Origin: Myxococcaceae bacterium
Lineage (GTDB): Bacteria; Myxococcota; Myxococcia; Myxococcales; Myxococcaceae
Direction: 5' to 3'
Assembly: GCA_016926755.1 (NCBI GenBank)
Contig: JAFGNZ010000220.1
Coordinates: 1-46,829, forward strand
Length of the DNA: 46,829 nt
Under the pieces are notes generated by a model. It searched no databases. It had not been told where the DNA came from and saw only the letters and a list, made by a program, of their open reading frames with translations. This document shows, in pieces, positions 16,506 through 24,706 of this stretch. Each line of letters opens with the position of its first letter. Within the stretch, counting starts at the first letter, position 1. Position numbers and translations under genes: made by a program.

Positions 16506-18332
16506 TCACGGCGCGGGGATGGCGAGGTCCCCCACGTCATTGCCCTGCCCGGGCAGCAGCTTCACGGGGTGCGTCGTCAGGGATGAGCCCCGGGAGACAT
16601 GCAGGAGGTGTTCTCCCTCGGGGAGATCGCGGAAGGCGAAGCGCCCATCACCAGAGGTGTCGACGGTGCCGAACAGCGGGAGCGACACATGGGCCCTGGC
16701 CACGGGCTCTCGCGTGGACGCGTCCACGACTCTCCCCGTCAGGGGCACTCCCGGGTACACGGGGATCTGCAGGCGGGTGTCTTCTCCCGGGCGCAGGTCC
16801 AGGGTGAGCGCGGCACGCTGACCGTCAGCCGTCAGCACGAGGAGCTGGCTCTGGGCGAGGGAGGCGCCACTCAGCTCGAACTGGTTCCCCATGAACTCGT
16901 GGGTCTCGGGCTTCTGGGGGGGCACGCGGGAGACGAGATCCAGGAGGAAGCGCCTCACGGGAGCCCCATTCGTGCTGATGATCGTGCCTCGGATGGAGGG
17001 CCTCGGGCCCGAGCCCTCGCGGCTGTCGGTGGGCTCATGGGTGAGCGTCAGGGACGCGTGCCCGCCCTCGGCCAGCGTGAGGGGGCCGTGCTCGAGACGC
17101 GCGCCGCCGGGGATGAAGACCTTGACGTCATAGGTGCCAGGCGCCAGGGGGTTGATGGAGAAGGCCCCGCTCGGAGTCGTCCCCGCGAGGCCGCTGGCAA
17201 CGGAGGTGCCCCGAGGCCGAACCTCCACGCGGGCCCCCAGCACGGGAGCGCCGTCCTTCCGAAGCACCTTCCCGACGAGGTGGGCTCCGGCGCCAAGCTG
17301 GATGCGCAGCCCCTGGACGCGCTGGCCCTCGGAGATCCTCACCTCGGAGTCCACGGCTCCCACCTCCGGCCCCCCTCGGGCGGACACGGCATGGGCGCCC
17401 GGTGGCACCAACAGGGAGAAGTGGCCCTCGCCGTCCGTGATGGCCGTCACGGCCTGCTGCCGGCCGCTGGCGAGCACCTCCACCCCGGCGGCGGGCTGAG
17501 CGTCCGCGCGGAGGACCACGCCCTCGAGCCAGCCCCCCGGCACCAGCTCGAAGGTGATGGGGCCTCCAAAGGGGACGGGCACGGAGGGCAGCACCGCGCT
17601 GACGTAGCCCGGCGCGCGAGCCTCGGCGCGGTACCTGCCCGGCGCCACCCCGGTGAACTGGAACTCACCCGCCTCGCTGCTGCTGGTGAAGAGGCTCTCC
17701 TCCTCGGGCGCCTCCACGCGCCCCCGAGGGTCAGGTGCGAAGCCATGAGGCGTGAGGATGAGCTCCGCGAGCGAGAGGGGCTCGCCCGTCCCTTTCACCA
17801 CGATGGAGCCGAGCAGCGGGGTCCCTGCTTCCAGGCGCAAGCGCACGGAGGTCCGCTCCGCGCCTGGCAGATGCACCAGGGCCGCGGAGGCGGGGGCCAG
17901 GCCCTGGGCTCGGGCCGTGATGAAGTAGCTCCCCGGTGGAGCGGGGAGCTCCCGCCGCCCATCCGCTCCCGTCTCGCCGCCGCTCCAGCTGCTCCACTGC
18001 GCCGGGAAGAACAGGAGATCCGCCGGCTCGCGCTCGTAGACCTGGATCCGGGCACCGGGCAGGGGCGTGTCTCCGGAGAGGACCTCTACCGCCAGCACGC
18101 CCTCGGGGCTCGCCCGGGGAGCCGCCGCCCGCGCCTTCTCGGGGAGGCCGGGCGCCTGCGCGGAGCCGGAGGCCTTGCCGTGGCGCAAGTGTGGGGGGCC
18201 TCCCCGGGAGGGAGTCGCCGCCTCGACAGGAGGAGAGGGATCCTCAGCAGCATCGCCCAGGAAGAACCAGAGGCTCGCCACCGACAGGGCTACCAGGACG
18301 GATCCCGCGGCGGCCACTCCCCGGTGCGCCAT
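16506..18332 (-). CDS. Membrane-anchored carboxypeptidase-regulatory-repeat surface protein
   Basis: About 608 residues. A single N-terminal membrane segment or uncleaved signal (VAAAGSVLVALSVASLWFFL) is followed by a low-complexity Pro/Ala/Gly stretch and then five or six beta-sandwich modules of the carboxypeptidase regulatory / CNA-B kind, each with phrases such as GVAPGRYRAEARAPGY, LAPGTYDVKVF and DLPEGEHLLHV. No catalytic domain is present. Such modules act as structural or adhesive domains on exported proteins, and many myxobacterial proteins have this design. The start could instead be the GTG at 18344, adding four residues. It is divergent from the small beta-barrel candidate at 18482. 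Ligand or partner is unknown. Confidence 0.85.
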   Translation of the reverse strand: MAHRGVAAAGSVLVALSVASLWFFLGDAAEDPSPPVEAATPSRGGPPHLRHGKASGSAQAPGLPEKARAAAPRASPEGVLAVEVLSGDTPLPGARIQVYEREPADLLFFPAQWSSWSGGETGADGRRELPAPPGSYFITARAQGLAPASAALVHLPGAERTSVRLRLEAGTPLLGSIVVKGTGEPLSLAELILTPHGFAPDPRGRVEAPEEESLFTSSSEAGEFQFTGVAPGRYRAEARAPGYVSAVLPSVPVPFGGPITFELVPGGWLEGVVLRADAQPAAGVEVLASGRQQAVTAITDGEGHFSLLVPPGAHAVSARGGPEVGAVDSEVRISEGQRVQGLRIQLGAGAHLVGKVLRKDGAPVLGARVEVRPRGTSVASGLAGTTPSGAFSINPLAPGTYDVKVFIPGGARLEHGPLTLAEGGHASLTLTHEPTDSREGSGPRPSIRGTIISTNGAPVRRFLLDLVSRVPPQKPETHEFMGNQFELSGASLAQSQLLVLTADGQRAALTLDLRPGEDTRLQIPVYPGVPLTGRVVDASTREPVARAHVSLPLFGTVDTSGDGRFAFRDLPEGEHLLHVSRGSSLTTHPVKLLPGQGNDVGDLAIPAP

Positions 18333-18481
18333 GCGTTCGCTCACGGCTCCACTCTAGCTTTCGGCTCGAGGCTTTCGTACCGCACCCCCTGGAGCCTCGC
18401 TGCCGCGATGCGTCGCGGTGCGGGAGGAGCGCGGTGCGAGGGGGGCGGCGTGCATGCGCGGCGATATGCGATGCTGCGGCC

Positions 18482-19057
18482 ATGTTGAGCTTCCAGGTGA
18501 TGAACCTTCGGGCCGCATGCCTGCTGGGACTGGCGCTGCTGGTGATGTTCCCCGGGGCTGCCGCTGCTCGGCGCAGGAGCCAGCTCGACAGTGGAAGTGA
18601 TCCGCTCTGCGAGCGAGCCCGCGGGCTCGTGTGCCAGAAGCTCCGCGTCGGAGTGGTGGGCGCGGGCATCCTCTCCACGGACGGGGCGCTGCCCGGGATC
18701 GGCTTCAAGGGCGGCTACTTCTGGGTGCTGGGCCCGGGGCTGGAGGTGGGCTTCGACGCGCTCATGGTGAAGGACGTCCGCCTGAGCGAGGGGCCCTACC
18801 TCTTCTCCATGGAGGGCATGCTCCGCTTCACGACCTTCGAGTCGGGCGACCAGCGCCTCTTCGTGGAGCTCTCCGTGGGCGGCTCCCGGTACGAGGCTCC
18901 GGAGCTCGCCTATTGGGCCTTCCCCTCCGGAGGCGTGGGCGCCTCCTATGAGCTGTCGGGGACTCAGATGGGGGTGTTCCTCACGGCCGGGCTCTCGCTC
19001 ATGTACGCCGAGGGGCTCACCGCCCTCCCGCACGCCGGCGTGGGGGTGGTGTTTTAG
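18482..19057 (+). CDS. Small exported protein, candidate outer-membrane beta-barrel
   Basis: 191 residues with an N-terminal signal peptide (hydrophobic 11-24, likely cleavage after GAAAA near residue 29). The mature part alternates Gly and aromatic/aliphatic residues in about 8 strands (FKGGYFWVLGPGLEVGFDAL, YLFSMEGMLRF, LFVELSVGGSRY, VGASYEL, MGVFLTAGLSLMY) and ends in Phe (GVGVVF), the usual C-terminal residue of outer-membrane barrels. The start was put at ATG 18482; ATG 18500 is also possible. A longer upstream frame is out of line with the signal peptide and was discarded. No specific family was recognised. Confidence 0.7.
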   Translation: MLSFQVMNLRAACLLGLALLVMFPGAAAARRRSQLDSGSDPLCERARGLVCQKLRVGVVGAGILSTDGALPGIGFKGGYFWVLGPGLEVGFDALMVKDVRLSEGPYLFSMEGMLRFTTFESGDQRLFVELSVGGSRYEAPELAYWAFPSGGVGASYELSGTQMGVFLTAGLSLMYAEGLTALPHAGVGVVF

Positions 19058-19131
19058 CTGAATTGGAAGAAAATTCTGCCGAGGCTGTCAAAAATGAATG
19101 GGGAAAAGTCGTAGGATGGAAGCAACTGTAG

Positions 19132-20388
19132 GTGTTTTCATCCGATAACCAGGTTGTGAACTCCATCGGCCTCCAGCGACCCCAGTCCCGCCCCCTCGCG
19201 ACGCCCTTTACGAGGGAGGCGAATCGTCCCACCCCCACCCCCGCCGCCGCGCCTCGCGCCGCCGGGCAGTCCTCGTTCTCGGCGAGCCCGTCCCGACTGG
19301 ACTCCTCCTCGCTCACGCGGCTCGGCGCCACGTTCGTTCCGGTGGCGGCGCGGGTGGACACCCGGGCTGCTCGGGAGACGGAGCAGACGGTCCGCGTCGG
19401 GGCCACCCCGGACCTGGCCATCCCGGACAACTCCAAGGTGGAGTCCAAGCTGAACGTGGCGCAGGAGCTCACGCTGAAGGGCGGCTCGCTGTCCGTGGAC
19501 ATCCCGCACACCTGGACGGGCGACCTGGTGGTGACGCTCACCAGCCCCTCGGGCAAGAGCCTGACGGTGCATGACCGGGCGGGCGGCTCGGCGGATGATC
19601 TCAAGGCGAAGTTCGACCTGAGCGCCTTCGCCGGCGAGCCCACCCAGGGCGACTGGAAGCTCACCGTCGAGGACAGGGCGGGCGCGGACGTGGGCACGCT
19701 GAAGGCGTGGGATCTCGAGCTGACGGGGACGCAGAAGGGCGAGGAGCCGCCGCCTCCTCCTCCGCCGGATGATCCGTTCCAGGGCCTGCGCGATCAGGCG
19801 CTGCTGAAGGCGATCCAGCAGTCCTCGTCCGGCAAGCACGTGGTCAGCTACAACGAGGCGCGCAAGGAGATCTTCACCAACCTGGACGTGAAGGACGGCA
19901 AGGTGAAGTGCGTGTACACGGGCCGGGAGATCAACGGCGGGAAGATCCCCAGCAGCTCGGACATGAACACGGAGCACACGTGGCCGCAGTCGAAGGGGGC
20001 CACGGGCGCTGCCAAGAGCGATCTGCACCACCTGTTCCCCACCGACTCGAGGGCGAACTCCACGCGCGGCAGCTTCCCGTTCGGCAAGGTGGAGAAGGTG
20101 CAGTGGAGCCAGAACGGCGCGAAGTTCGGGCTGGACGCGCAGGGCCGCAAGGTGTTCGAGCCGCCCGATGAGCACAAGGGCAACGTGGCGCGGGCGATGT
20201 TCTACTTCTCCGCGGAGTACGGCAAGGCGATCCCGGACGCGGAGGAGTCGGTGCTGCGCGAGTGGAACAAGCTGGACGCGGTGGACGCGGCCGAGCTCGA
20301 GCGCAACCGGCGCATCTCGGAGATCCAGGGCAACGTCAACCAGTTCGTGGAGCACTCGAACCTGGCGGACCGCATCCGGGACTTCTGA
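19132..20388 (+). CDS. P-domain fused to EndA-type (endonuclease I) nuclease
   Basis: 418 residues. Residues 1-90 are Ser/Ala/Pro-rich and unstructured. Residues 95-200 form a proprotein-convertase P-domain (IPDNSKVES, IPHTWTGDLVVTL, GDWKLTVEDRAGADVGTL, WDLELTG). After a poly-Pro hinge (206-212), residues 215-418 are an endonuclease I domain with DMNTEHTWPQSKG (His282 likely general base in the beta-beta-alpha-metal fold), DLHHLFPTDSRANS (297-310) and a downstream YFSAEYG helix. The family cleaves DNA and RNA non-specifically with Mg2+. P-domains usually follow secreted subtilases, so fusion to a nuclease is unusual. No signal peptide is visible, so it would need another export route or act on lysis. 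The GTG start at 19132 is the only early start; AGGATGG lies about 15 bases upstream. A terminator hairpin follows. Confidence 0.9.
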   Translation: MFSSDNQVVNSIGLQRPQSRPLATPFTREANRPTPTPAAAPRAAGQSSFSASPSRLDSSSLTRLGATFVPVAARVDTRAARETEQTVRVGATPDLAIPDNSKVESKLNVAQELTLKGGSLSVDIPHTWTGDLVVTLTSPSGKSLTVHDRAGGSADDLKAKFDLSAFAGEPTQGDWKLTVEDRAGADVGTLKAWDLELTGTQKGEEPPPPPPPDDPFQGLRDQALLKAIQQSSSGKHVVSYNEARKEIFTNLDVKDGKVKCVYTGREINGGKIPSSSDMNTEHTWPQSKGATGAAKSDLHHLFPTDSRANSTRGSFPFGKVEKVQWSQNGAKFGLDAQGRKVFEPPDEHKGNVARAMFYFSAEYGKAIPDAEESVLREWNKLDAVDAAELERNRRISEIQGNVNQFVEHSNLADRIRDF

Positions 20389-20395
20389 GCCAGGC

Positions 20396-20436
20396 GGCCC
20401 AGGCGCCGCGCCCGAGGCTGGGGCGCGGCGTGGGCC
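20396..20436. terminator. Bidirectional hairpin terminator
   Basis: A perfect 10-bp stem (CGCCGCGCCC, 20404-20413, with GGGCGCGGCG, 20421-20430) around a 7-base loop is extended by GGCCCA/TGGGCC outside a two-base bulge. It sits between the convergent ends of the nuclease gene and the Cys-rich lipoprotein gene. Confidence 0.75.
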
Positions 20437-20459
20437 ACCTGCTTTGAGGGGAGCGTGGC

Positions 20460-20999
20460 TTAGTAGAGCCCGCCGTACTCGTCGGACGCCGAGCGGCCGC
20501 CGCTGTCGGTCACGGTCACCTTGTAGATGCGATCCGTGTACGAGTACGTGTAGGTGGAGCCGCCCGAGTAGGGCCCGAACCAGTAGCCGCACGGCTCGCG
20601 CATCTCCGCCGGGGCGCCCGGCGCGACAGGCTCCACGGGGCCGCCGCCCGAGCAGACGCGGTAGTAGGACCACTTGTACGAATACGGGGACGTCCCGCCG
20701 ATCACGTTGGCCGTCAGCGTGGAGCCAGACTTCGAGATGGAGACGCCGAGGCAGTAGGTGCGCACCCCGTTGCACTCGACGTAGTGCCCGGCGTCGTTCG
20801 CCGTGCAGGTGGCGGCCGTACAACTCACGGAGCTGGAGCCACACGACACCGTACACGTGCCGAAGGCCTGCACGGTGTTGGCCTCCTCCTCAACTGCCTG
20901 CACAGGCTCCTGCTGCAGGTTCTCCTCCTCGAGGGCTCCTCCACAGGCGAACGCGAAGAACGACAGGCTGGCGGCGACGACGAGCTTCCTCAGGTGCAT
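20460..20999 (-). CDS. Cys-rich lipoprotein of unknown function
   Basis: 179 residues with a signal peptide and lipobox FAFAC (Cys19), followed by an acidic spacer (GALEEENLQQEP). The mature part begins with a Cys-rich segment (CTVSCGSSSVSCTAATCTAND, about residues 49-69) and continues with a beta-sandwich-like Ser/Gly/Tyr-rich region (GGTSPYSYKWSYYRVC...YKVTVTDSGGRSASD) that resembles PKD/Ig-like folds. The ATG at 20999 has GGAAGGAG 8 bases upstream. No enzyme motif is visible. Predicted to be exposed on the outer membrane or in the periplasm. Confidence 0.8.
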   Translation of the reverse strand: MHLRKLVVAASLSFFAFACGGALEEENLQQEPVQAVEEEANTVQAFGTCTVSCGSSSVSCTAATCTANDAGHYVECNGVRTYCLGVSISKSGSTLTANVIGGTSPYSYKWSYYRVCSGGGPVEPVAPGAPAEMREPCGYWFGPYSGGSTYTYSYTDRIYKVTVTDSGGRSASDEYGGLY

Positions 21000-21142
21000 G
21001 GTGCGGCTCCTTCCGTGGGCAACGGGCCCTTCGTATACCAGCGGAGGAGTTTCCTGTTAAGTCAGGTTTTTAATTTATTACTGTTTAAGAATGTTAGACT
21101 GGTATTTCTCGGGCTGGCTGACGGCGCGCGTTTCGGGCCCGG
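21000..21142 (-). promoter_or_regulatory. AT-rich intergenic region, probable promoter of the Cys-rich lipoprotein
   Basis: Positions about 21053-21112 are strikingly AT-rich for this window (TTTTTAATTTATTACTG). On the minus strand this lies upstream of the lipoprotein gene starting at 20999 and just after the M13 gene stop at 21143. A weak CCTG(TTAAGT)CAGG hairpin followed by TTTTT (21050-21073) is also present. It most likely holds the promoter; exact -35/-10 boxes could not be assigned. Confidence 0.4.
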
Positions 21143-23230
21143 CTACCACACCTTGACGCGCCTCTCGGGCGGCAGCCAGGCGCCGTCGCCCTCCTTCACG
21201 CCGAAGGCCTGGTGGAACTCCGGCATGTTCCGCACCACGCCGTTGACGCGGTAGGGCCCCGGCGAGTGCGAGTCCGTCAACAGCATCTGCCGCAGGAAGT
21301 CGTCGGTGAAGAGCGAGCGCCAGAGCTGCGCCCAGCCGAGGAAGAAGCGCTGCGCCCCGGTGAAGCCGGCGATGACCGGGGCCTGCTTGCCCTCCAGTGA
21401 CAGCTGGTACGCGCGCCTTGCCACCGTCAGGCCGCTCAGGTCGCCGATGTTCTCTCCCAGCGTCAGCTTGCCGTTGACGTTCATCGAGTCGATGGGCTTG
21501 AAGCCGTTGTACTGCTCCACCAGCATGCCCGTGCGCTGCTCGAAGGCCTGCTTGTCCTCAGCCGTCCACCAGTCGCGCAGGTTGCCGTCGCCATCCGAGC
21601 GGCTGCCCTGATCGTCGAAGCCATGGCTGATCTCGTGGCCGATCACCGCGCCGATGGCGCCGTAGTTGACCGCGTCATCCGCCTCGGGATCGAAGAAGGG
21701 GGGCTGGAGGATGGCGGCCGGGAAGACGATCTCGTTCAGCGTCGAGCTGTAGTACGCGTTCACCGTCTGCGGCGTCATCCCCCACTCGGTCCGGTCGATG
21801 GGCTTGCCCAGCTTGTCCATGTCGTACTGGAGATCGAACGCCCGGGTCCGCTGGATGCTGCCCACCAGATCGCCCTGGACGATCTCCAGGCTCGAGTAGT
21901 CCCGCCACTTGTCCGGGTAGCCGATCTTCACGTTGAACTTCGCCAGCTTGTCCTGCGCCTGCTCCTTGGTGGCCGGGCTCATCCACTCCAGCTGGTGGAT
22001 GCCGTCCTTGAAGGCCGCCCGCAGGTTGTTCACCAGCTCCTGCATCCGCTTCTTGGAGGCGGGGCTGAAGTGGCGCTCCACGTAGAGCTGGCCCACCGCC
22101 TCGCCCAGCGCCTCCTCCACGGCGACGACGGCGCGCTTCCACCGCGGGCGCATCTCCTTCTGGCCCTGCAGCGTGCGGCCGTGGAACTCGAAGTGGGCCT
22201 CCTCGAAGGCCTTGCTCAGCAGCGGGGCGTACCTGTCGAGCACCTTGTAGGAGAGGTACTGCTTGAGCACGGGCAGCGGCGTCTGCTTCAGCACGTCCGC
22301 CAGGGCCTGGAAGTAGTCCGGCTGCCGGACGATGACGGCCGGCGTGTTCTGCGCGCCCATGGCATTCAGGAAGCGGGCCCACGAGAAGCCCGGGGTGAGC
22401 TGCTCCAGCTCCGCCACCGTCTTCAGGTTGTAGATGGCCTCGCGATCGCGGGTGCGCACCCGATCCCAGCTCTTCTCGGCCAGCCTCGTCTCCAGCGCGA
22501 CGATGGCCCCGGCCGCCCCCGCCGCGTCCCGCTCCCCCGCCAGCGTGAGCAGCTTCTCGACGTAGGCCTGATAGGCCGCGCGCAGCCCGACGAAGCGCTC
22601 CTCCGGCTTGAGGTAGTAGTCGCGGTCCGGCAGGCCCAGGCCGCTCTGGCTCGCGTAGACGATGTAGCGCGTGGCCTGCTTCGCGTCCGGGCCCACGCTC
22701 ACCTTCAGGGGCACTGGCACCCCCTGGCGGTGCAGCTCCGCGAACAGCTCGGGCAGCTCGCTTGAGTCCTTCAGCGCCGCCACGCGCTGGAGCTCGGCGC
22801 GCACCGGCTCCACGCCCAGAGACTCGATGCGCTGCGTGTCCATGAAGCTCAGGTAGAGGTCCCCCACCCGCTGCGTGTCGCTGCCCGGCTTGCGCCCCTT
22901 GTTCGCCGCGGCCTGCTCGATGAGCTCCTTCAGGGCCGCCTCGCTCTTGTCCACCAGCTCGATGAAGGTGCCATAGCGGACGCGGTCGCCCGGGATCTTC
23001 GTGCTCTTCACCCAGCCGCCATTGACGTACTGGTAGAAGTCATCCTGCGGGCGGACGCTGGCGTCGAAGTGCTTCACCTCGATCCCGAGCTTGCGCGTCG
23101 TCGCCTGGGACTTTGTCTCCGAGGAGGAGGCAGAGGCCTGGGACTGCGGGCTGCTCGCGCAGCCGGTGAGCAGCAGGGCGCCGAGCGCGCCAGGGGCCCA
23201 GAGGACGCGGGAAAAGGGCTTGAGGCTCAT
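21143..23230 (-). CDS. M13-family zinc metallopeptidase (neprilysin/PepO type), lipoprotein
   Basis: 695 residues, full length for the family. Signal peptide with lipobox LLTGC (Cys24) and a Ser-rich spacer. The N-terminal domain (about 50-450) is the alpha-helical M13_N lobe beginning VRPQDDFYQYVNGGWV. The catalytic lobe has NAYYSSTLNEIVFPA, the HExxH zinc site GHEISH (His532, Glu533, His536) and the third-ligand motif ENIGDLSGL. The C-terminus ends YRVNGVVRNMPEFHQAF and a final Trp (RRVKVW) as in most M13 enzymes. It cleaves peptides of up to about 40 residues outside the cytoplasm. It is followed on the same strand by the AT-rich gap and the Cys-rich lipoprotein, and preceded by the DUF4846 gene 102 bp upstream. 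Confidence 0.96.
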   Translation of the reverse strand: MSLKPFSRVLWAPGALGALLLTGCASSPQSQASASSSETKSQATTRKLGIEVKHFDASVRPQDDFYQYVNGGWVKSTKIPGDRVRYGTFIELVDKSEAALKELIEQAAANKGRKPGSDTQRVGDLYLSFMDTQRIESLGVEPVRAELQRVAALKDSSELPELFAELHRQGVPVPLKVSVGPDAKQATRYIVYASQSGLGLPDRDYYLKPEERFVGLRAAYQAYVEKLLTLAGERDAAGAAGAIVALETRLAEKSWDRVRTRDREAIYNLKTVAELEQLTPGFSWARFLNAMGAQNTPAVIVRQPDYFQALADVLKQTPLPVLKQYLSYKVLDRYAPLLSKAFEEAHFEFHGRTLQGQKEMRPRWKRAVVAVEEALGEAVGQLYVERHFSPASKKRMQELVNNLRAAFKDGIHQLEWMSPATKEQAQDKLAKFNVKIGYPDKWRDYSSLEIVQGDLVGSIQRTRAFDLQYDMDKLGKPIDRTEWGMTPQTVNAYYSSTLNEIVFPAAILQPPFFDPEADDAVNYGAIGAVIGHEISHGFDDQGSRSDGDGNLRDWWTAEDKQAFEQRTGMLVEQYNGFKPIDSMNVNGKLTLGENIGDLSGLTVARRAYQLSLEGKQAPVIAGFTGAQRFFLGWAQLWRSLFTDDFLRQMLLTDSHSPGPYRVNGVVRNMPEFHQAFGVKEGDGAWLPPERRVKVW

Positions 23231-23332
23231 GGGTCTCCGGAGCGGGCAGGAGGGGCTGTTGATGGACCGGGGGCGCTTCGTCTACACGGGCGGGCGGCCG
23301 AACATCCAGGCACTTCGCATATTCCTCGCTGC

Positions 23333-24220
23333 TCAGAGGCGGCGCAGCGCGGACCAGGGGAAGGGCCTCCAGAAGGGCGTGGTCACCTGCTCGGCCTCCA
23401 GGGAGAACCAGGGGCCGTCCTGGCCTGGGGACAGGAGGTGGAAGTCCTGGGCGGGGGTGAAGCCCTGGCCGAGCAGCGCCACGCGCTCGCCGGCCGCGTT
23501 CACCGCCACGTCCAGCACGAGCACGGCGTGGCCCGGGCTGCCCCCGAGCACGAAGAAGTCCCCGGGCCGCAGCGCCTCGCGGGAGGGGCGCTGCTTCTCC
23601 ACCTGCAGCGACAGCGTCCCGGCGTAGGTGAAGACCAGGTCCAGGTACGCGCGGAAGGACGCGCGGGAGCTGTCCGCCGCGGCGGTGCGCGCCCACTTCA
23701 CCTTCGAGCCGGAGATCCTCGCGCGCTCGCCGGCCGCGTACCGGGGCCAGGAGGCGAGATCGCCGCTGGTGAAGCGGTAGGCGATGCGCTCCTTCTGTCC
23801 CTGGGCCCAGCGCCACTCGGCGTGGAGGCGGAGGATGGAGTCCGCGCATTGCTGGAGGTCGAGCGTGCCCACGTCCAGCTCGGCCACCGCCGCGAGCCGG
23901 GGATCCTCGCCGGCGAGGATCTCTCCGCCTCGAAAGTCGCGCACCGGCGTGCCCTCGGGGCGCAGCGGCAGGCCTCGCAGCCACGCGCCGAACGTGCCCG
24001 CCTCCACCGCCACCCGCGTGTAGCCGGCGGGCGGGGGGAAGGAGTCCTCCAGCCGGCGCACCCGGGCATCCTTGGGCAGCCAGGGGTAGCGGGCCAGCTC
24101 CTCGCGCGTGGGCGGCCGGGGCGTGGCTTCCGCGGAGGCGCCTCCCGTTCCCGAGGGCTCCGCCAGCGCGGGGGTGGACAGCAGGAGGCAGGAGAGCAGA
24201 CAGAGGAGGAGGCGCGGCAT
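23333..24220 (-). CDS. DUF4846 family secreted protein
   Basis: 295 residues with a clear signal peptide (MPRLLLCLLSCLLLSTPALA, cleavage after ALA). The body matches the DUF4846 family as I know it: YTRVAVEAGTFGAWLRGLPL, AVAELDVGTLDLQQCADSI, LHAEWRW, FTSGD, and a late GDFFVLGGSPGHAVLVLDVA block. Its function is unknown; members are exported and common in Bacteroidota and Myxococcota. The start at 24220 was chosen because it puts the signal peptide at the N-terminus; the longer frame from 24274 adds 18 residues that would bury it. It is divergent from the ABM gene at 24388, with about 170 bp between them. Confidence 0.85.
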   Translation of the reverse strand: MPRLLLCLLSCLLLSTPALAEPSGTGGASAEATPRPPTREELARYPWLPKDARVRRLEDSFPPPAGYTRVAVEAGTFGAWLRGLPLRPEGTPVRDFRGGEILAGEDPRLAAVAELDVGTLDLQQCADSILRLHAEWRWAQGQKERIAYRFTSGDLASWPRYAAGERARISGSKVKWARTAAADSSRASFRAYLDLVFTYAGTLSLQVEKQRPSREALRPGDFFVLGGSPGHAVLVLDVAVNAAGERVALLGQGFTPAQDFHLLSPGQDGPWFSLEAEQVTTPFWRPFPWSALRRL

Positions 24221-24387
24221 GGTCGAGCGGGTGATGACGGTGAGCTGGGCGAGGACAGCCTCGCGGCAGGGCACCCGGGTGACGATACCTGAGCGGTTCT
24301 GCGATTTCCCATCCCGGCTCCGCGCGGGGCTGGGGGGGCGCGGCAGGGCGGTTCCGGGCGACGCGGGCTCGGAGTACCCTGGGCGGC

Positions 24388-24705
24388 ATGTCCCACAGCC
24401 TGCTGGTCGTGCACGTCCACGTTCACGTCAAACCCGACCACGTCGACGCCTTCCGAGAGGCCACCCTGGCCAATGCTCGCGAGAGCGTGAAGGAGCCCGG
24501 CATCGCGCGCTTCGATGTCGTCCAGGACACCGAGGATCGGACGCGCTTCGTGCTCGTCGAGGCGTACCGCACGCCCGAGGCCCCGGCCGCGCACAAGGAG
24601 ACGGCCCACTACATGAAGTGGCGCGACGCGGTGGCGCCGATGATGGCCGAGCCGCGCACGAGCCGGAAGTACGTCAACTGTTTCCCTGAAGATGCGGGGT
24701 GGTGA
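24388..24705 (+). CDS. Antibiotic biosynthesis monooxygenase (ABM) domain protein, YgiN/LsrG-like
   Basis: 105 residues, a single ferredoxin-like ABM domain. The start ([20 protein letters not shown]), the central [23 protein letters not shown] and the [15 protein letters not shown] helix fit the LsrG/YgiN group. Family members act on quinols, phospho-AI-2 or polyaromatic substrates without cofactors, usually as dimers; the substrate here cannot be told. Its TGA is followed directly by the ATG of the dehydrogenase at 24707 with a one-base gap, so the two are almost certainly co-transcribed and may act on linked substrates. Confidence 0.88.
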   Translation: MSHSLLVVHVHVHVKPDHVDAFREATLANARESVKEPGIARFDVVQDTEDRTRFVLVEAYRTPEAPAAHKETAHYMKWRDAVAPMMAEPRTSRKYVNCFPEDAGW

Positions 24706-24706
24706 G

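Noticed and set aside
19138-20856. A 572-residue minus-strand frame across the nuclease and lipoprotein genes
   Set aside because: It runs antisense to a P-domain/EndA gene with clear motifs and has no domain of its own.
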